DNA of 64,000 nt from an uncultured Francisella sp. (GTDB taxonomy: Bacteria; Pseudomonadota; Gammaproteobacteria; Burkholderiales; Neisseriaceae). Where the stretch lies: assembly GCA_943913655.1 (NCBI GenBank), contig CALTZA010000003.1, forward strand, positions 1 to 64,000, written 5' to 3'. Under the pieces are notes generated by a model. That model was given only the letters and a program-made list of their open reading frames with translations. It was not told the DNA's origin and ran no database searches. A program made the position numbers and the translations under genes. Below, piece by piece: positions 30,159 to 40,566 of the stretch; position 1 is the stretch's first letter, and every line of letters starts with the position of its first letter.

Positions 30159-31037
30159 ATGCTTATTCACCCACAATTTAACCCTGTTGCTATCGCTGTT
30201 GGCCCAATTGCCATCCACTGGTATGCCATAATGTATGTACTAGGTTTTATTTTTTTTTTAACAGTCAGCAAACAGAAAATCAAACAAAAAGCTGCTCCTT
30301 TAAGACAATTAGAGGATTTAGACAATTTATTTGTTTATGGCGTCTTAGGAGTGCTACTTGGTGGGCGCTTAGGCTATATTCTATTTTATCAGACAGCATA
30401 CTATTTTTCTTATCCCAGTGAGATTATCAAAGTATGGCAAGGTGGTATGTCCTTTCACGGAGGTTTGCTTGGTGCCATGCTGGGTATTATACTTTTTTGC
30501 TATCGCTATCGTTATCGATTTTTATCAATCACTGATTTTGTTGCTCCACTTGTCCCAGTTGGTTTGGGGCTAGGAAGAATAGGCAATTTTATTAATGGCG
30601 AATTATGGGGCCGAGTTACCGATCCTACCCATTTTTGGGCAATAGGTTTCCCACAAGCGCATACTGTTGATAAGCAATTAGCACCGCAATTATCACCGTC
30701 TTTACAAACAGTCTTTATTAAATATCAAGTACTGCCTCGTCATGCTTCTCAGCTCTATGAAGCCTGCTTAGAAGGGTTGCTTCTTTTTATACTGCTTTAT
30801 TTGTTCACCCGTAAAAAACGAGCATTGGGGCAAACTACTGGTTTATTTTTACTGCTTTATGGCTGTTTTCGCTCCGTGGTTGAATTCAGCCGCGAACCTG
30901 ATCAACAATTAGGTTTGCTCGCTCTTGGTTTATCCATGGGACAATGGCTATGTTTACCCATGATCATCGCTGGGGTAATCTTGTATTTTTGTGCTAAAAG
31001 TAAATTATTTAATTCTTCTTTGCTAGAAGATGCTTAA
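30159..31037 (+). CDS. lgt: prolipoprotein diacylglyceryl transferase
   Basis: Lgt transfers diacylglycerol from phosphatidylglycerol to the lipobox cysteine of prolipoproteins in the inner membrane. The 292-residue, seven-helix protein has the HGG motif in GGMSFHGGLLGA and the signature GRIGNFINGELWGRVTD. A TATAAT at 30123-30128 lies 30 bases before the ATG. It would act on BamD, the efflux channel and the cysteine-pair lipoprotein encoded here. Its 3' end overlaps the convergent phosphatase gene by 29 bases. Confidence 0.97.
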   Translation: MLIHPQFNPVAIAVGPIAIHWYAIMYVLGFIFFLTVSKQKIKQKAAPLRQLEDLDNLFVYGVLGVLLGGRLGYILFYQTAYYFSYPSEIIKVWQGGMSFHGGLLGAMLGIILFCYRYRYRFLSITDFVAPLVPVGLGLGRIGNFINGELWGRVTDPTHFWAIGFPQAHTVDKQLAPQLSPSLQTVFIKYQVLPRHASQLYEACLEGLLLFILLYLFTRKKRALGQTTGLFLLLYGCFRSVVEFSREPDQQLGLLALGLSMGQWLCLPMIIAGVILYFCAKSKLFNSSLLEDA

Positions 31038-31686
31038 TATGTATCCACAATTCCTGAGTACTTGCAGCGGTATAATCAGCATTCCATAAAGAGCAATAAT
31101 TTTTATCTTGATCCAAATAACCCCAACTCACCACCGCGGTACGCATGCCAGCTTTATGACCGGCCAATATATCTTTTTGGGCATCCCCTACATACAAAAT
31201 AGATTTAGTTGGAATTTTTAATTGTTGAGCAGCATGTAATAAAGGCATAGCACTAGGCTTAGATTGAGCAGTAGTATCACCACACACTACCACTTGTGGA
31301 GCGCAAGGAAACCGCAGAGTGGGTAGCATAAGGTTGGTATATTTCTGACGCTTATTGGTGACAATCCCCCATGACAAATGATGCCTAATGATATTATTTA
31401 ATAATTGCCCTATCCCTACAAATAAAGTACATTGATAAGTAGCCACCTTTTCATAATGGATCAAAAATCGTTGGCGCATGCGTTCAAAATCAGCTATGGA
31501 TTCTGCTTTTTTTCCTAGCCCAAGCTCCAATAAACCCTTGGCACCATTGCTGATATAAGAATAAAGTTGCGTTAACGGCACAATGGGCCTGCCTTCTTCC
31601 TTTAATACAAGATTTAAAGCTAGGCCAAGTCCCGGTGCACTATCTACTAAAGTGCCATCTAAATCAAATAAGACTGCCTGCAACAT
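31009..31686 (-). CDS. gph: HAD-superfamily phosphatase, phosphoglycolate phosphatase or MupP type
   Basis: The 225-residue product has HAD motif I DLDGTLVDS at 8-16, motif II in WGIVTNK, the motif III lysine in QSKPSAMPLLHA and motif IV YVGDAQKDILAG. Both Gph (2-phosphoglycolate) and MupP (N-acetylmuramate 6-phosphate recycling) fit this pattern. The WGIVTNK and PLLHA segments are also typical of MupP, and amiC, a cell-wall amidase gene, lies 12 bases upstream. The choice between the two cannot be made by eye. Confidence 0.75.
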   Translation of the reverse strand: MLQAVLFDLDGTLVDSAPGLGLALNLVLKEEGRPIVPLTQLYSYISNGAKGLLELGLGKKAESIADFERMRQRFLIHYEKVATYQCTLFVGIGQLLNNIIRHHLSWGIVTNKRQKYTNLMLPTLRFPCAPQVVVCGDTTAQSKPSAMPLLHAAQQLKIPTKSILYVGDAQKDILAGHKAGMRTAVVSWGYLDQDKNYCSLWNADYTAASTQELWIHIKHLLAKKN

Positions 31687-31698
31687 TTTTGTTGATCA

Positions 31699-33141
31699 CT
31701 AAGTTAAATGAGCGGTAAATATATTGACACCTTCAGTAATAGAATGAGCTACCTTAGTCCTAAATTCTTCGCTCTTAAGCAATCTTTCTTCTAAGGGATT
31801 AGAAATAAAGGCAGACTCAACTAAAATAGAGGGAATATCTGGCGCTTTCAATACGGCAAAGTTGGCTTGATTGACTTTAGTATTATGCAGTTTATTAATT
31901 TTCCCTAACTGGGCTAACACTAAATCTCCTAGATTGAGACTATAATTAATCGTCGCAGTTTGAGTTAAATCAAACAAAGTATGATCAATATTTTTATCGC
32001 CAACTTTTTTTACTCCACCAATATCATCTGCTTGATTTTGCGTTTTAGCTAGATATCGCGCTGCTTCATTGGTTGCTCCTTTTTGGCTTAAAGCATAGAC
32101 ACCCGTTCCTCTTGCTGTAGGCTTGGTAAAAGCATCTGCGTGAATAGACACAAAAACCTGCGCTTTTAAGTGACGCGCTTTAGCCACACGCACACGTAAT
32201 GGAATAAAGACGTCCTCATCACGAGTCATATAAACCTTAAACCCCTTTTTACGCAACATTTCTCGTGTCTTACGCGCAATATTTAACACCACATCCTTTT
32301 CTTTTGTGCCTTGCGCTCCTATTGCACCAGGGTCCTCCCCTCCATGGCCTGGATCTAGCATCACAACTGCTCCTTTGACCGAAGAAGAAAACTGACCCGA
32401 TCTTGAGGATTTTTTTTGCTTGGCATTTTTCTTTATTACTTTAGGTGCTGTTCCATCGGCTATCGAATGGCTAAATAATGACCGCCGCTGCACAACTAAT
32501 GAATTACCAGAAACGCCTGCAATTGTTAACTCCTGTAATTTATCTCCCAACTCATCGCGTGTTATAGGTGTCTGTACTAGGTGATCAGAGCGTGTACCAG
32601 ATGAGCTACCATCAATTGCCAGTTTACCTCGATTGTATTCACGTAATAAGCCCAACAAGGGGTCATCTTCTTCTTGTTTGACCGAAGATGGATATAAATC
32701 AATAACCAAACGGTTTTGAAACTTTGCAACAGGAGATAAAGTAAATAATTGCGGTTTGATATGAACTTTGAGATCTAAAACAATTCGCACTATTTCACTG
32801 CTATATTGCCCTACCCTGGCTTGCGCAATGTACGGATCATCATGCCATACTTTACTCGACAAGGACTTGATCACATGATCTAATTTATTATGTTGCAGAT
32901 CCAGCACCAAACGGTCAGGGTTCTTTAGATAGAAATATTTGTAATGTAAAGGTTGCTGCGATTCAATGGTCACACGTGTATAAGTAGAAGCTGGCCAAAT
33001 ACGTACTGCTACAAAATGCTTATCTTTTCTTGTTCCTTGAAAATTTTTCAAAGATGCGCTAGCCTTATTCACAGGAATAAGGCTTAATAAAAAAACTTCT
33101 GCAATTATCTGCAAGATCTGTCTGCGCCTTATTTTTTTCAT
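31699..33141 (-). CDS. amiC: N-acetylmuramoyl-L-alanine amidase with AMIN domain (AmiC-type)
   Basis: AmiC-type amidases split septal peptidoglycan for daughter-cell separation. The 480-residue product has an exported N-terminus with RRRQILQ before a hydrophobic stretch, suggesting Tat export as for E. coli AmiC; an AMIN septal-targeting domain (about 45-155); a linker; and an amidase_3 domain (about 260-480) with zinc ligands in LDPGHGGEDPG, an ENxA-equivalent glutamate, SIHADAF, and catalytic Glu in LVESAFISNPLEE. AAGGAAGG lies 7 bases before the ATG. The tsaE gene overlaps its first 77 bases in another frame. Confidence 0.93.
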   Translation of the reverse strand: MKKIRRRQILQIIAEVFLLSLIPVNKASASLKNFQGTRKDKHFVAVRIWPASTYTRVTIESQQPLHYKYFYLKNPDRLVLDLQHNKLDHVIKSLSSKVWHDDPYIAQARVGQYSSEIVRIVLDLKVHIKPQLFTLSPVAKFQNRLVIDLYPSSVKQEEDDPLLGLLREYNRGKLAIDGSSSGTRSDHLVQTPITRDELGDKLQELTIAGVSGNSLVVQRRSLFSHSIADGTAPKVIKKNAKQKKSSRSGQFSSSVKGAVVMLDPGHGGEDPGAIGAQGTKEKDVVLNIARKTREMLRKKGFKVYMTRDEDVFIPLRVRVAKARHLKAQVFVSIHADAFTKPTARGTGVYALSQKGATNEAARYLAKTQNQADDIGGVKKVGDKNIDHTLFDLTQTATINYSLNLGDLVLAQLGKINKLHNTKVNQANFAVLKAPDIPSILVESAFISNPLEERLLKSEEFRTKVAHSITEGVNIFTAHLT

Positions 33142-33607
33142 ATTGTGCCTTCCTTAATTCTTCTCCTTTTTTGCTATAACTAGCAATCAACACGCTTCTC
33201 CCCTCATTTTTATAACGAAAATGAAAACTTAAATCCTGAGCTAATTTTAAAGAAGCAATTTGTTGCGGCCATTCAATCAAATTAATATCTGATGTAGCGA
33301 TAACTTCATCAAAACCAAACTCATACCATTGCAAAGCTTGTGAAAAACGATACAAATCAAAATGATTGACGGTGCCTTTATGAGTGTCATAACTTTCAAG
33401 GTAACTATAAGTGGGGCTTTTTATTGTTCCTGAACATCCAAGAGCGCGCAAAAAGGCACGCACGAAAAAACTTTTACCTGTTCCCAGTTCGCCTTCCAAA
33501 AAAATCAACAAACGACTTTGGTCTAGTCGACTTAAAGCTTCTGCAAAACCACGGGCTAAGAAAGTGGTATCCTGTTCCGTGGACAAATATCTTTCACCCA
33601 ATACCAT
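33065..33607 (-). CDS. tsaE: tRNA threonylcarbamoyladenosine biosynthesis ATPase TsaE
   Basis: TsaE is the P-loop partner of TsaB-TsaD in forming t6A37 in ANN-decoding tRNAs. The product has GELGTGKSFFVRAFL (Walker A), SPTYSYLESY and HFDLYRF, all family hallmarks. From the ATG at 33607 it has 180 residues; the family is about 150, and the extra basic C-terminus (last 25 residues) is encoded inside the amiC signal-peptide region. The start overlaps the miaB stop by one base (TGATG), so translation is coupled. Confidence 0.93.
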   Translation of the reverse strand: MVLGERYLSTEQDTTFLARGFAEALSRLDQSRLLIFLEGELGTGKSFFVRAFLRALGCSGTIKSPTYSYLESYDTHKGTVNHFDLYRFSQALQWYEFGFDEVIATSDINLIEWPQQIASLKLAQDLSFHFRYKNEGRSVLIASYSKKGEELRKAQYEKNKAQTDLADNCRSFFIKPYSCE

Positions 33608-34932
33608 CACTTTGCCAGCAATTCTCCTTTTAATGAGAAAGTATGTGCTTGCGTTATTCTAATTGGAACCAGGTGATTTAACAAGGAAATATCTCCGGAA
33701 AAATTGACTACTCGATTATTGGCAGTTCTCCCTTGCAACTGCTCTGGGTCTTTTTTTGATACGCCTTCTACCAAACAAGCTTGCACCGTATCAAGCATAC
33801 TTTGATTGATCCGTTTCGTTTGCGCCTCTATCAACTCATTAAGACGCTCTAAACGATCCACTTTTACTTGATAGGGAGTGGAATCCTCAAGTTCGGCTGC
33901 TGGCGTTCCCGGTCTTGGACTATAAATAAATACAAAGCTTAAATCAAAAGCCAATTCACGTACTAACTGCACAGTTTTCGCAAATTCTTCTTCAGTTTCC
34001 GTAGGAAAACCAACAATAAAGTCTGAACTTAAACATAAATCAGGACGAAACTTGCGCAATTTTCTTACAATCGATTTATATTCTATCGCTGTATACCCCC
34101 TTTTCATTGCCATCAATACGCGATCAGATCCGCTTTGAATGGGAAGATGTAGATGAGAAACCAGCTTAGGCAAATCACGATAACACTTAATGAGAGCTTC
34201 ACCAAATTCTTTAGGATGACTTGTAGTGAAGCGAATTCTTTGTAAAGTAGGGATCTCGTGAATAATACGCAATAAAGAAGCAAAATCGCATAAAGAACCA
34301 TCTGCCATGAGCCCTTTATAGGCGTTAACATTTTGCCCTAATAAATTGATTTCTTTTACACCTTGATCAGCTAACTCCATGATTTCTGTGAGTACATCTT
34401 CTAAGGGTCTAGAAAATTCTTCTCCCCTGGTATAAGGGACAACACAATAACTACAATATTTAGAACAGCCTTCCATAATTGAAACAAAGGCGCTTCCTGA
34501 GCGAATTTCAGTTGGAGGCAAATAGTCAAACTTTTCTATTTCTGGAAATGAGATATCAATCTGAGACTGACCTGTTATTTGTTTTTGTTTAATTAAATGA
34601 GGAAGTCGATGCAAAGTTTGTGGGCCAAATACCACATCCACGTACTGAGCGCGCTTAACAATATTGCCCCCTTCTTGGGAGGCCACGCACCCTCCCACCC
34701 CTATGATCAGATTAGGATTTTTCTCCTTTAAAGGACGAACGCGTCCAAGATCTGAAAACACCTTTTCCTGCGCTTTCTCCCTCACACTGCAGGTATTAAA
34801 AATAATTAAGTCTGCATTATCAGGAGTGAGCGTTTGTTGATAATCGGCCTGTTCTGCTAATACCGATAATATTTTATTAGAATCATATTCGTTCATCTGG
34901 CAACCAAATGTTCTGATGTAAACCTTTTTCAT
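33607..34932 (-). CDS. miaB: tRNA-2-methylthio-N6-dimethylallyladenosine synthase MiaB
   Basis: MiaB methylthiolates i6A37 in tRNA and carries two 4Fe-4S clusters. From the ATG at 34932 the protein has 441 residues: an N-terminal MTTase domain with Cys11, Cys48 and Cys82; a radical-SAM domain with Cys156, Cys160 and Cys163 (CSKYCSYC); and a C-terminal TRAM domain. The TTG at 34950 would add MPGFKF, not typical. It heads a miaB-tsaE-amiC-gph run, placing two A37-modification genes side by side. Confidence 0.96.
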   Translation of the reverse strand: MKKVYIRTFGCQMNEYDSNKILSVLAEQADYQQTLTPDNADLIIFNTCSVREKAQEKVFSDLGRVRPLKEKNPNLIIGVGGCVASQEGGNIVKRAQYVDVVFGPQTLHRLPHLIKQKQITGQSQIDISFPEIEKFDYLPPTEIRSGSAFVSIMEGCSKYCSYCVVPYTRGEEFSRPLEDVLTEIMELADQGVKEINLLGQNVNAYKGLMADGSLCDFASLLRIIHEIPTLQRIRFTTSHPKEFGEALIKCYRDLPKLVSHLHLPIQSGSDRVLMAMKRGYTAIEYKSIVRKLRKFRPDLCLSSDFIVGFPTETEEEFAKTVQLVRELAFDLSFVFIYSPRPGTPAAELEDSTPYQVKVDRLERLNELIEAQTKRINQSMLDTVQACLVEGVSKKDPEQLQGRTANNRVVNFSGDISLLNHLVPIRITQAHTFSLKGELLAK

Positions 34933-34956
34933 AAATTTAAATCCGGGCAATGAACC

Positions 34957-34986
34957 AATAAAAAAGCCAACTGTGTCAGTTGGCTT
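34957..34986 (-). terminator. rho-independent terminator of the alpha operon after rplQ
   Basis: On the minus strand AAGCCAACTG pairs with CAGTTGGCTT (10 bp, 3-base loop, arms at 34977-34986 and 34964-34973) and is followed by a T-run. It lies between rplQ and miaB and closes the long ribosomal series. Confidence 0.93.
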
Positions 34987-35031
34987 CCTATATCCTTTAT
35001 CATAAAGTTCAAAAGTGATGAATCAATTCAC

Positions 35032-35652
35032 TTAGTCAATTCGCTTTTCTTCAGAATTAACTGCATTAATTTGATCAACGGCAGACTCTGCTTTGACTGA
35101 AGGCTGTTCACCATCTATTTTATCTACATTTTTTTCTTTTTGCACTGTAGTATCAGTTTTTTTAGTTTTAGCAGCTATCAAGCCCACTTCTGTTTCTGTA
35201 ATAGCTGCTCTCTCTGTAGACTGATTTCCTCCCATATTTTTATTAAGCACAGTCTCTTTCTCTTTTGTTGATGATTTCTTTTGTAGATCATTTGTAGCCA
35301 AATCCATCAATTGAACCAAAGCTAAAGATGCATTATCACCTTGGCGATAACCATATTTTAAGATGCGGATATAACCTCCTTGCCGTGGAGCAAAGCGTGG
35401 CCCTAGATCCTTAAATAATTTCAATACCACGCCCCGATGACGGGTGCGATTGAACGCTAAACGACGGTTGGCTAAGCTAGATTTTTTTGCCAAAGTAATC
35501 AATGGCTCAGCTATACGACGAAGCTCTTTTGCCTTAGGCAAGGTAGTCACGATTGTTTCCTCCAGCAACAAGGAATTGGCCATGTTGCGAAACATCGCTA
35601 AACGGTGACTACTGGTTCTATTTAACTTACGGTTAGAATGACGGTGACGCAT
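35032..35652 (-). CDS. rplQ: 50S ribosomal protein L17 with long C-terminal tail
   Basis: L17 lies near the exit tunnel of the 50S. Residues 1-120 are a normal L17 ([21 protein letters not shown] start, [21 protein letters not shown]). E. coli L17 is 127 residues, but here 86 further residues (121-206) follow, rich in Lys, Glu, Thr, Ser and Ala and probably disordered. The reading frame is clean to the stop and the terminator follows about 45 bases later, so the tail is not read-through into another gene. It is last in the alpha operon, 18 bases after rpoA. Confidence 0.96.
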   Translation of the reverse strand: MRHRHSNRKLNRTSSHRLAMFRNMANSLLLEETIVTTLPKAKELRRIAEPLITLAKKSSLANRRLAFNRTRHRGVVLKLFKDLGPRFAPRQGGYIRILKYGYRQGDNASLALVQLMDLATNDLQKKSSTKEKETVLNKNMGGNQSTERAAITETEVGLIAAKTKKTDTTVQKEKNVDKIDGEQPSVKAESAVDQINAVNSEEKRID

Positions 35653-35670
35653 GGCATTATTCCTTATTAA

Positions 35671-36654
35671 TTACAGCTTGTTAGTTAAATTGTCGACTGG
35701 CCAATGATCTAACTTAGTTCCCAAAGACAAACCACGTTCAGTCAAGACTTTTTTGATCTCTGTCAAAGACTTACGCCCTAAGTTAGGGGTCTTTAATAAC
35801 TCAGTTTCAGTGCGTTGCACTAGATCACCAATATAATAGATGTTCTCTGTTTTAAGGCAATTAGCAGAACGTACAGTCAGATCTAAATCATCCACTGGCT
35901 GCAATAACACAGGATCTATTGGCTGACTTTTCTTTTTACTAACTACTTTTTTTCCTGAATTAGAATTTAAAAAGACACTCATTTGATCGATTAAAATAGC
36001 TGCTGCCTCTCTCACTGCTTCCTCTGCAGACATCAATCCATTAGTTTCTACATCAAGTTCCAAACGATCTAAATCAGTCCGTTGTTTCACTCGCGCTGGT
36101 TTTACCTCAAAACTTACACGGTGAATGGGTGAAAAACTCGCATCCAACTGAATACTACCAATTTGCTTTGAATCTTCTCTTTGCTTACGCGCAGGGATTG
36201 GCTGGTAACCCACACCGCTTTCTACTTTAATTAAAATCTCAATTTCTCCGCCTTCTGCCAAATGGCAAATCACATGCTCAGGATTGATAATTTCTACATT
36301 GTGTGGCAGCTGAATATCTGAGGCAAATACTACTCCTGCTTCATTTTTCTTTAAAAGCAAAGTAACTGTTTCAATACCATGCAACTTAAATACAACACCT
36401 TTTAAATTAAGTAAGACATCAACCACATCTTCTTTAACATGATCAATTGTCGAGTACTCATGTAATACACCAGAAATTAATACTTCAGTGGGCGCATATC
36501 CTGTCATTGAGGAGAGTAAAATACGACGTAAGGCATTGCCTAGGGTATGTCCAAAACCTCTCTCAAAAGGCTCCATAGCCACTAAGGTGCGGTTTACACC
36601 GATAGATTTCACTTCAATTTCACGAGGCTTCAAAAACTCAGAACTGTTTTGCAT
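35671..36654 (-). CDS. rpoA: DNA-directed RNA polymerase subunit alpha
   Basis: The alpha subunit dimerises to nucleate RNA polymerase assembly and contacts UP elements and activators. The 327-residue product has the N-terminal assembly domain ([22 protein letters not shown]), a linker near 235-248, and the C-terminal domain with [19 protein letters not shown] and [13 protein letters not shown]. The linker includes a basic stretch KKVVSKKKS, slightly unusual. It lies between rpsD and rplQ in the standard alpha-operon order. Confidence 0.98.
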   Translation of the reverse strand: MQNSSEFLKPREIEVKSIGVNRTLVAMEPFERGFGHTLGNALRRILLSSMTGYAPTEVLISGVLHEYSTIDHVKEDVVDVLLNLKGVVFKLHGIETVTLLLKKNEAGVVFASDIQLPHNVEIINPEHVICHLAEGGEIEILIKVESGVGYQPIPARKQREDSKQIGSIQLDASFSPIHRVSFEVKPARVKQRTDLDRLELDVETNGLMSAEEAVREAAAILIDQMSVFLNSNSGKKVVSKKKSQPIDPVLLQPVDDLDLTVRSANCLKTENIYYIGDLVQRTETELLKTPNLGRKSLTEIKKVLTERGLSLGTKLDHWPVDNLTNKL

Positions 36655-36681
36655 TTAATTTTCCTAAAATGGCCTAAAGCA

Positions 36682-37305
36682 CTATTTTGAATAAAACTCA
36701 ACTACAAGCTGTTCATTAATATCCTGACTCAACTCAGAACGTTCAGGATAATTCTTAAACTCTGCTGACATTTTACTACTATCCACACTTACCCATGAAG
36801 GGAAGCCAAGCTGTTCGCTTAAACCAAGCGCTTCTTGTATTCTTGTTTGTTTTCTTGCTTTCTCTTTGACTGTAATTACATCCCCTAATTTGGCAAGATA
36901 AGAGGGGATATTCACAGGTTTATCATTAACCAAAATAGCGCCGTGAGAAACAAGCTGTCTTGCTTCAGCACGAGTGGAACCAAACCCCATACGATAAACC
37001 AAATTATCTAATCGAGACTCTAATAATCTCAACAAATTTTCTCCAGTAGAACCTTTTTTACGATCTGCTTCCATAAAATAACGACGAAACTGACGTTCTA
37101 GCACGCCGTAGATACGCCGAATTTTTTGCTTTTCTCGAAGCTGTAAACCAAAGTCAGAAAGTTGTTTAGGTCGCAAGCCATGTTGACCTGGTGCTACATT
37201 ATAGTTTTTTGCCTTTGATTCCAAAGAACGTCGTTGACTTTTTAATTCCAAATCCATACCTTCACGACGAGACAATTTACATTTAGGTCCTAAATACCGT
37301 GCCAT
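36682..37305 (-). CDS. rpsD: 30S ribosomal protein S4
   Basis: S4 nucleates 30S assembly by binding 16S rRNA helix junctions and, in E. coli, represses the alpha operon. The 207-residue product begins [16 protein letters not shown], has the S4 RNA-binding domain around residues 97-160 ([25 protein letters not shown]) and ends LVVEFYSK. It lacks the N-terminal zinc-cysteine cluster, so it is the zinc-free form. Confidence 0.98.
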   Translation of the reverse strand: MARYLGPKCKLSRREGMDLELKSQRRSLESKAKNYNVAPGQHGLRPKQLSDFGLQLREKQKIRRIYGVLERQFRRYFMEADRKKGSTGENLLRLLESRLDNLVYRMGFGSTRAEARQLVSHGAILVNDKPVNIPSYLAKLGDVITVKEKARKQTRIQEALGLSEQLGFPSWVSVDSSKMSAEFKNYPERSELSQDINEQLVVEFYSK

Positions 37306-37319
37306 CTTAAACTCTCCTT

Positions 37320-37712
37320 CTAATTACGACGACGTTTAGGTGGTCGACAACCATTATGCGGTAATGGGGTAACATCTGAAATACTGGTAATTTTAAAACC
37401 AAGCGCATTCAAAGAACGAACTGAGGATTCGCGGCCAGGTCCTGGGCCTTTAATTAATACTTCCAGGTTGCTTACTCCATGTTCTTGCGCTGCCTTACCA
37501 GCTGCCTCTGCTGCAACCTGCGCCGCAAAAGGTGTACTTTTGCGAGAGCCTTTAAATCCAGATCCACCAGCAGTTGCCCAAGATAAAGTATTACCTTGAC
37601 GATCGGTTATTGTAATAATTGTATTGTTAAACGAGGCATGAACATGAGCAACCCCTTCACTCACTGATTTTCTTACTTTTTTTCTCACTCGATTCGTATT
37701 TGCCTTAGCCAT
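37320..37712 (-). CDS. rpsK: 30S ribosomal protein S11
   Basis: S11 lines the 30S platform near the E-site mRNA path. The 130-residue product contains [39 protein letters not shown] and the C-terminal [17 protein letters not shown], typical of S11. It sits 32 bases after rpsM and 14 before rpsD in conserved order. Confidence 0.98.
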   Translation of the reverse strand: MAKANTNRVRKKVRKSVSEGVAHVHASFNNTIITITDRQGNTLSWATAGGSGFKGSRKSTPFAAQVAAEAAGKAAQEHGVSNLEVLIKGPGPGRESSVRSLNALGFKITSISDVTPLPHNGCRPPKRRRN

Positions 37713-37744
37713 AAACTAGTTGTTCCTATTATTTTCGTTAAAAT

Positions 37745-38110
37745 TTAATTACTTCTTGCCTGCAATCCCTTACGCGGACCCTTACGCGTTCTTGCATTGG
37801 TACGCGTTCTTTGCCCTCTAGATGGCAAACCTTTACGATGGCGAAATCCTCGATAACACCCCATGTCCATAAGACGCCTAATAGACATCGTTACCTCGCG
37901 GCGCAAATCTCCTTCCACATCAAATTTGGAAACTTCATCACGTAGTTTCTCTAATTGTGCCTCTGTTAAATCTTGAACTTTAGTGGAAGCATTCACCTTT
38001 GCTTTTTCACAAATTAAACGAGCGCGAGGAGCACCAATGCCATAAATAGCCTGCAAGCCAATGACAATATGCGCCTTATTGGGAATGTTCACTCCAGCGA
38101 TACGAGCCAT
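37745..38110 (-). CDS. rpsM: 30S ribosomal protein S13
   Basis: S13 sits at the head of the 30S and bridges to the 50S. The 121-residue product starts [20 protein letters not shown] and ends with the basic [17 protein letters not shown] tail. It follows infA after only 25 bases; the rpmJ gene usually found between secY/infA and rpsM is not there. Confidence 0.98.
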   Translation of the reverse strand: MARIAGVNIPNKAHIVIGLQAIYGIGAPRARLICEKAKVNASTKVQDLTEAQLEKLRDEVSKFDVEGDLRREVTMSIRRLMDMGCYRGFRHRKGLPSRGQRTRTNARTRKGPRKGLQARSN

Positions 38111-38135
38111 GTTTTATCCTCTTAAAATCTTTACT

Positions 38136-38354
38136 TTATTTAGACCTAAATACAATCCTACCCTTACTTAAATCATAAGGGGTCATTTCTACAATTACCT
38201 TATCCCCTGGAGAAATACGGATGTAGTTCATACGCATCTTTCCAGAAATAATTCCTAATACTTCATGACCATTTTCTAAACAAACTTTAAAGGTCGCATT
38301 AGGTAACATTTCCAGGACTTCTCCTTCCATTTGCAATGTTTCTTCTTTTGCCAT
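38136..38354 (-). CDS. infA: translation initiation factor IF-1
   Basis: IF-1 occupies the A site during initiation. The 72-residue product [20 protein letters not shown] has the OB fold, with [14 protein letters not shown]. The frame opens three codons earlier at 38363 inside secY, but AGGAGG lies 8 bases before the ATG at 38354, matching the family start. Placement inside the spc/alpha cluster is typical of betaproteobacteria and Gram-positives, whereas E. coli infA is elsewhere. Confidence 0.97.
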   Translation of the reverse strand: MAKEETLQMEGEVLEMLPNATFKVCLENGHEVLGIISGKMRMNYIRISPGDKVIVEMTPYDLSKGRIVFRSK

Positions 38355-38356
38355 CT

Positions 38357-39667
38357 TTAGCACCTCCTGGATGCAGAGCGATTCATCAAGCTTTCATACT
38401 GTTGACTCACTTGATATGAACTAAGTTGAGCCACAAAATCCATAGTCACCACTACTAAAATAAGCAAAGAAGTGCCTCCCAAATACACTGGAATATTAAA
38501 AAATTGAATCAAAAGTTCTGGAATAATACATACCAGCGTAATATACAAACCGCCATAAAAAGTCAAACGCAAAATCACTTTCTCTAAATATTTTGAAGTT
38601 TGCTCACCCGGTCTAATTCCTGGAATAAATGCCCCACCTTTTTTCAAATTTTCTGCTATTTCTCGCGGGCTGTACATCACTCCAGTATAAAAATAACTAA
38701 AGAAAACCACTGCGAAAGCAAAAATAATTAAATAAGCAGGCTGACCACGAGTAAGCATTACCGATAAGCCATGTAGAAAATCAAAAGAGCTAAAGGAAGT
38801 TAACCAGTTTAGTCCCATGCCAATAAAAGCCAAAATACTGGAAGCGAAAATTGGTGGAATAACCCCAGACATATTAAGTTTAAAAGGGATATGAGAAGTT
38901 TGCCCACCTGCCATCAATCGGGAAGTTACTTGTCGCTTTGCATAGTGGATAGGAATCTTGCGTTGTCCGCTTTCCACCACCACTACAAAATAAGTTAAAG
39001 CTAATGCACCAATAATAACCATGATGCCGATAAATAAGTTTAAAGACCCATTACGAATCATATCCAAAATTTGATACACGCCGCCAGGAATGGAAGCGGC
39101 GATCCCTGCACAGATAATAATTGAAATTCCATTACCAACACCTCGCTCTGTCATTTGCTCACCTAACCACATTAGAAACATAGTTCCGGTTACCAGACAC
39201 ACAACAGTGGTAATATAAAACTCATAGCTATCAATAATAACCACTCCCGGTTGAGATAATAACAATCTCCCCATGCCCATCGCTTGAAAAGTGGCCAATA
39301 TAATGGTACCTACCCGAGTGTATTGGGTAATCTTATGTCGCCCCGCTTGTCCCTCTTTTTTCAAGGCCTGCAAAGAAGGAATAATTTCACCTGCCAATTG
39401 CATCACAATTGAAGAGGATATATACGGCATGATACCAATAGCGAAAATCGAAAAACGTCTTAACGCACCTCCTGAGAATAAATTAAGCATGCCAAGCAAC
39501 CCACCGCCAGACTGTTGTACCATATTAGACATAGCAACAGGGTCCACCCCTGGCACAGGGATATGTGAGCCTAAGCGGTAAACAAACAGCGCTCCTAGCA
39601 CAAAAAGCAGCCGATTAATTAAATCGGCTGATACATTGCTCTTACTCAATTTCTGCGCATTCACCAC
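38357..39667 (-). CDS. secY: protein translocase subunit SecY
   Basis: SecY is the pore subunit of the SecYEG translocon. The 436-residue product has ten hydrophobic segments, with the plug-region [19 protein letters not shown], the loop [24 protein letters not shown] and [13 protein letters not shown]. It ends ASRRC. The infA ribosome-binding site lies inside its last codons. It follows rplO by 11 bases. Confidence 0.97.
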   Translation of the reverse strand: MVNAQKLSKSNVSADLINRLLFVLGALFVYRLGSHIPVPGVDPVAMSNMVQQSGGGLLGMLNLFSGGALRRFSIFAIGIMPYISSSIVMQLAGEIIPSLQALKKEGQAGRHKITQYTRVGTIILATFQAMGMGRLLLSQPGVVIIDSYEFYITTVVCLVTGTMFLMWLGEQMTERGVGNGISIIICAGIAASIPGGVYQILDMIRNGSLNLFIGIMVIIGALALTYFVVVVESGQRKIPIHYAKRQVTSRLMAGGQTSHIPFKLNMSGVIPPIFASSILAFIGMGLNWLTSFSSFDFLHGLSVMLTRGQPAYLIIFAFAVVFFSYFYTGVMYSPREIAENLKKGGAFIPGIRPGEQTSKYLEKVILRLTFYGGLYITLVCIIPELLIQFFNIPVYLGGTSLLILVVVTMDFVAQLSSYQVSQQYESLMNRSASRRC

Positions 39668-39678
39668 GATGATGTTCC

Positions 39679-40110
39679 TTATAGCAGCTTGCCACCAGCA
39701 GCCTCTAAAACTTTTTTAGCTCCTTTACTGGTCTTTATATCCTTTAAAGTTACGGCCCGGGAGATCTCTCCAGATGCAATTATTTTCACTTTTTTGACAA
39801 AAGCAGGAATTAATCCACTTTGTTTTAAAACTTCAACATCAACTTGATCCACTGATAAGCGCTCCAACCCGGCCAACGTTATTTCAGCGGTCTCATATGT
39901 ATGCCGAGATTTAAAACCCCTCTTAGGCAAACGGCGCTGAATTGGCATTTGTCCACCTTCAAAGCCAATCTTATGAAACCCACCTGCACGACTTTTTTGT
40001 CCTTTATGTCCTCGGCCACAGGTCTTACCCAAACCTGAACCGATCCCTCGACCCACTCGTTTTGCAATTTTTTTAGCGCCATCACCTGGGCGAATTGTAT
40101 TTAAACGCAT
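39679..40110 (-). CDS. rplO: 50S ribosomal protein L15
   Basis: L15 helps late 50S assembly. The 143-residue product begins [43 protein letters not shown], with the classic glycine/basic-rich N-terminus, and has [18 protein letters not shown]. Length matches E. coli (144). It is 3 bases downstream of rpmD. Confidence 0.98.
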   Translation of the reverse strand: MRLNTIRPGDGAKKIAKRVGRGIGSGLGKTCGRGHKGQKSRAGGFHKIGFEGGQMPIQRRLPKRGFKSRHTYETAEITLAGLERLSVDQVDVEVLKQSGLIPAFVKKVKIIASGEISRAVTLKDIKTSKGAKKVLEAAGGKLL

Positions 40111-40113
40111 GGC

Positions 40114-40566
40114 TTATGACTCCACTTTTAATAAGTAACTAATTTGATTAATCATGCCTCTATTCTCAGGAGTGTCTAACACTTTTACAACAGATTCTCT
40201 ACGACGCAAACCAAGACCTTTGACGCATGCGCGATGTGATTTTTTACAGCCAATAAGACTTTTGCATAAAGTAACTTTTAAAGTTTTAGAGCTATGACTT
40301 ATAGAGACCTCACTTTTACTTGCTATAAGAGAATTATCACTTTTGTTTTTAGCTATTTTACTTTTAGATGTAGAAATATTGGATGAGACTTTTATCTCTA
40401 CCACTTTTTCATTAAGCACCTTTTTGCTAGAAGATGCCTCAGTACTTGATTTGTCTTTACCCTTAGTCCCAGTTACAGAAGGCTCAGTAGCTGTTTTTTT
40501 CGTTGGGTTACCCACAGCCACGTCAGAATTAGCTTCTAATTTCTTAACTTTTAACTCTCTACTCAT
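40114..40566 (-). CDS. rpmD: 50S ribosomal protein L30 with long N-terminal extension
   Basis: Residues 94-150 ([20 protein letters not shown] to SYLLKVES) are a complete L30; bacterial L30 is normally about 60 residues on its own. Here 93 extra residues precede it, rich in Ser, Lys, Thr, Asn and Val and probably disordered. There is no ATG, GTG or TTG just before the L30 core, and the ATG at 40566 overlaps the rpsE stop (ATGA), so coupled initiation at the extended start is the natural reading. Genes on both sides are of normal length. Confidence 0.9.
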   Translation of the reverse strand: MSRELKVKKLEANSDVAVGNPTKKTATEPSVTGTKGKDKSSTEASSSKKVLNEKVVEIKVSSNISTSKSKIAKNKSDNSLIASKSEVSISHSSKTLKVTLCKSLIGCKKSHRACVKGLGLRRRESVVKVLDTPENRGMINQISYLLKVES

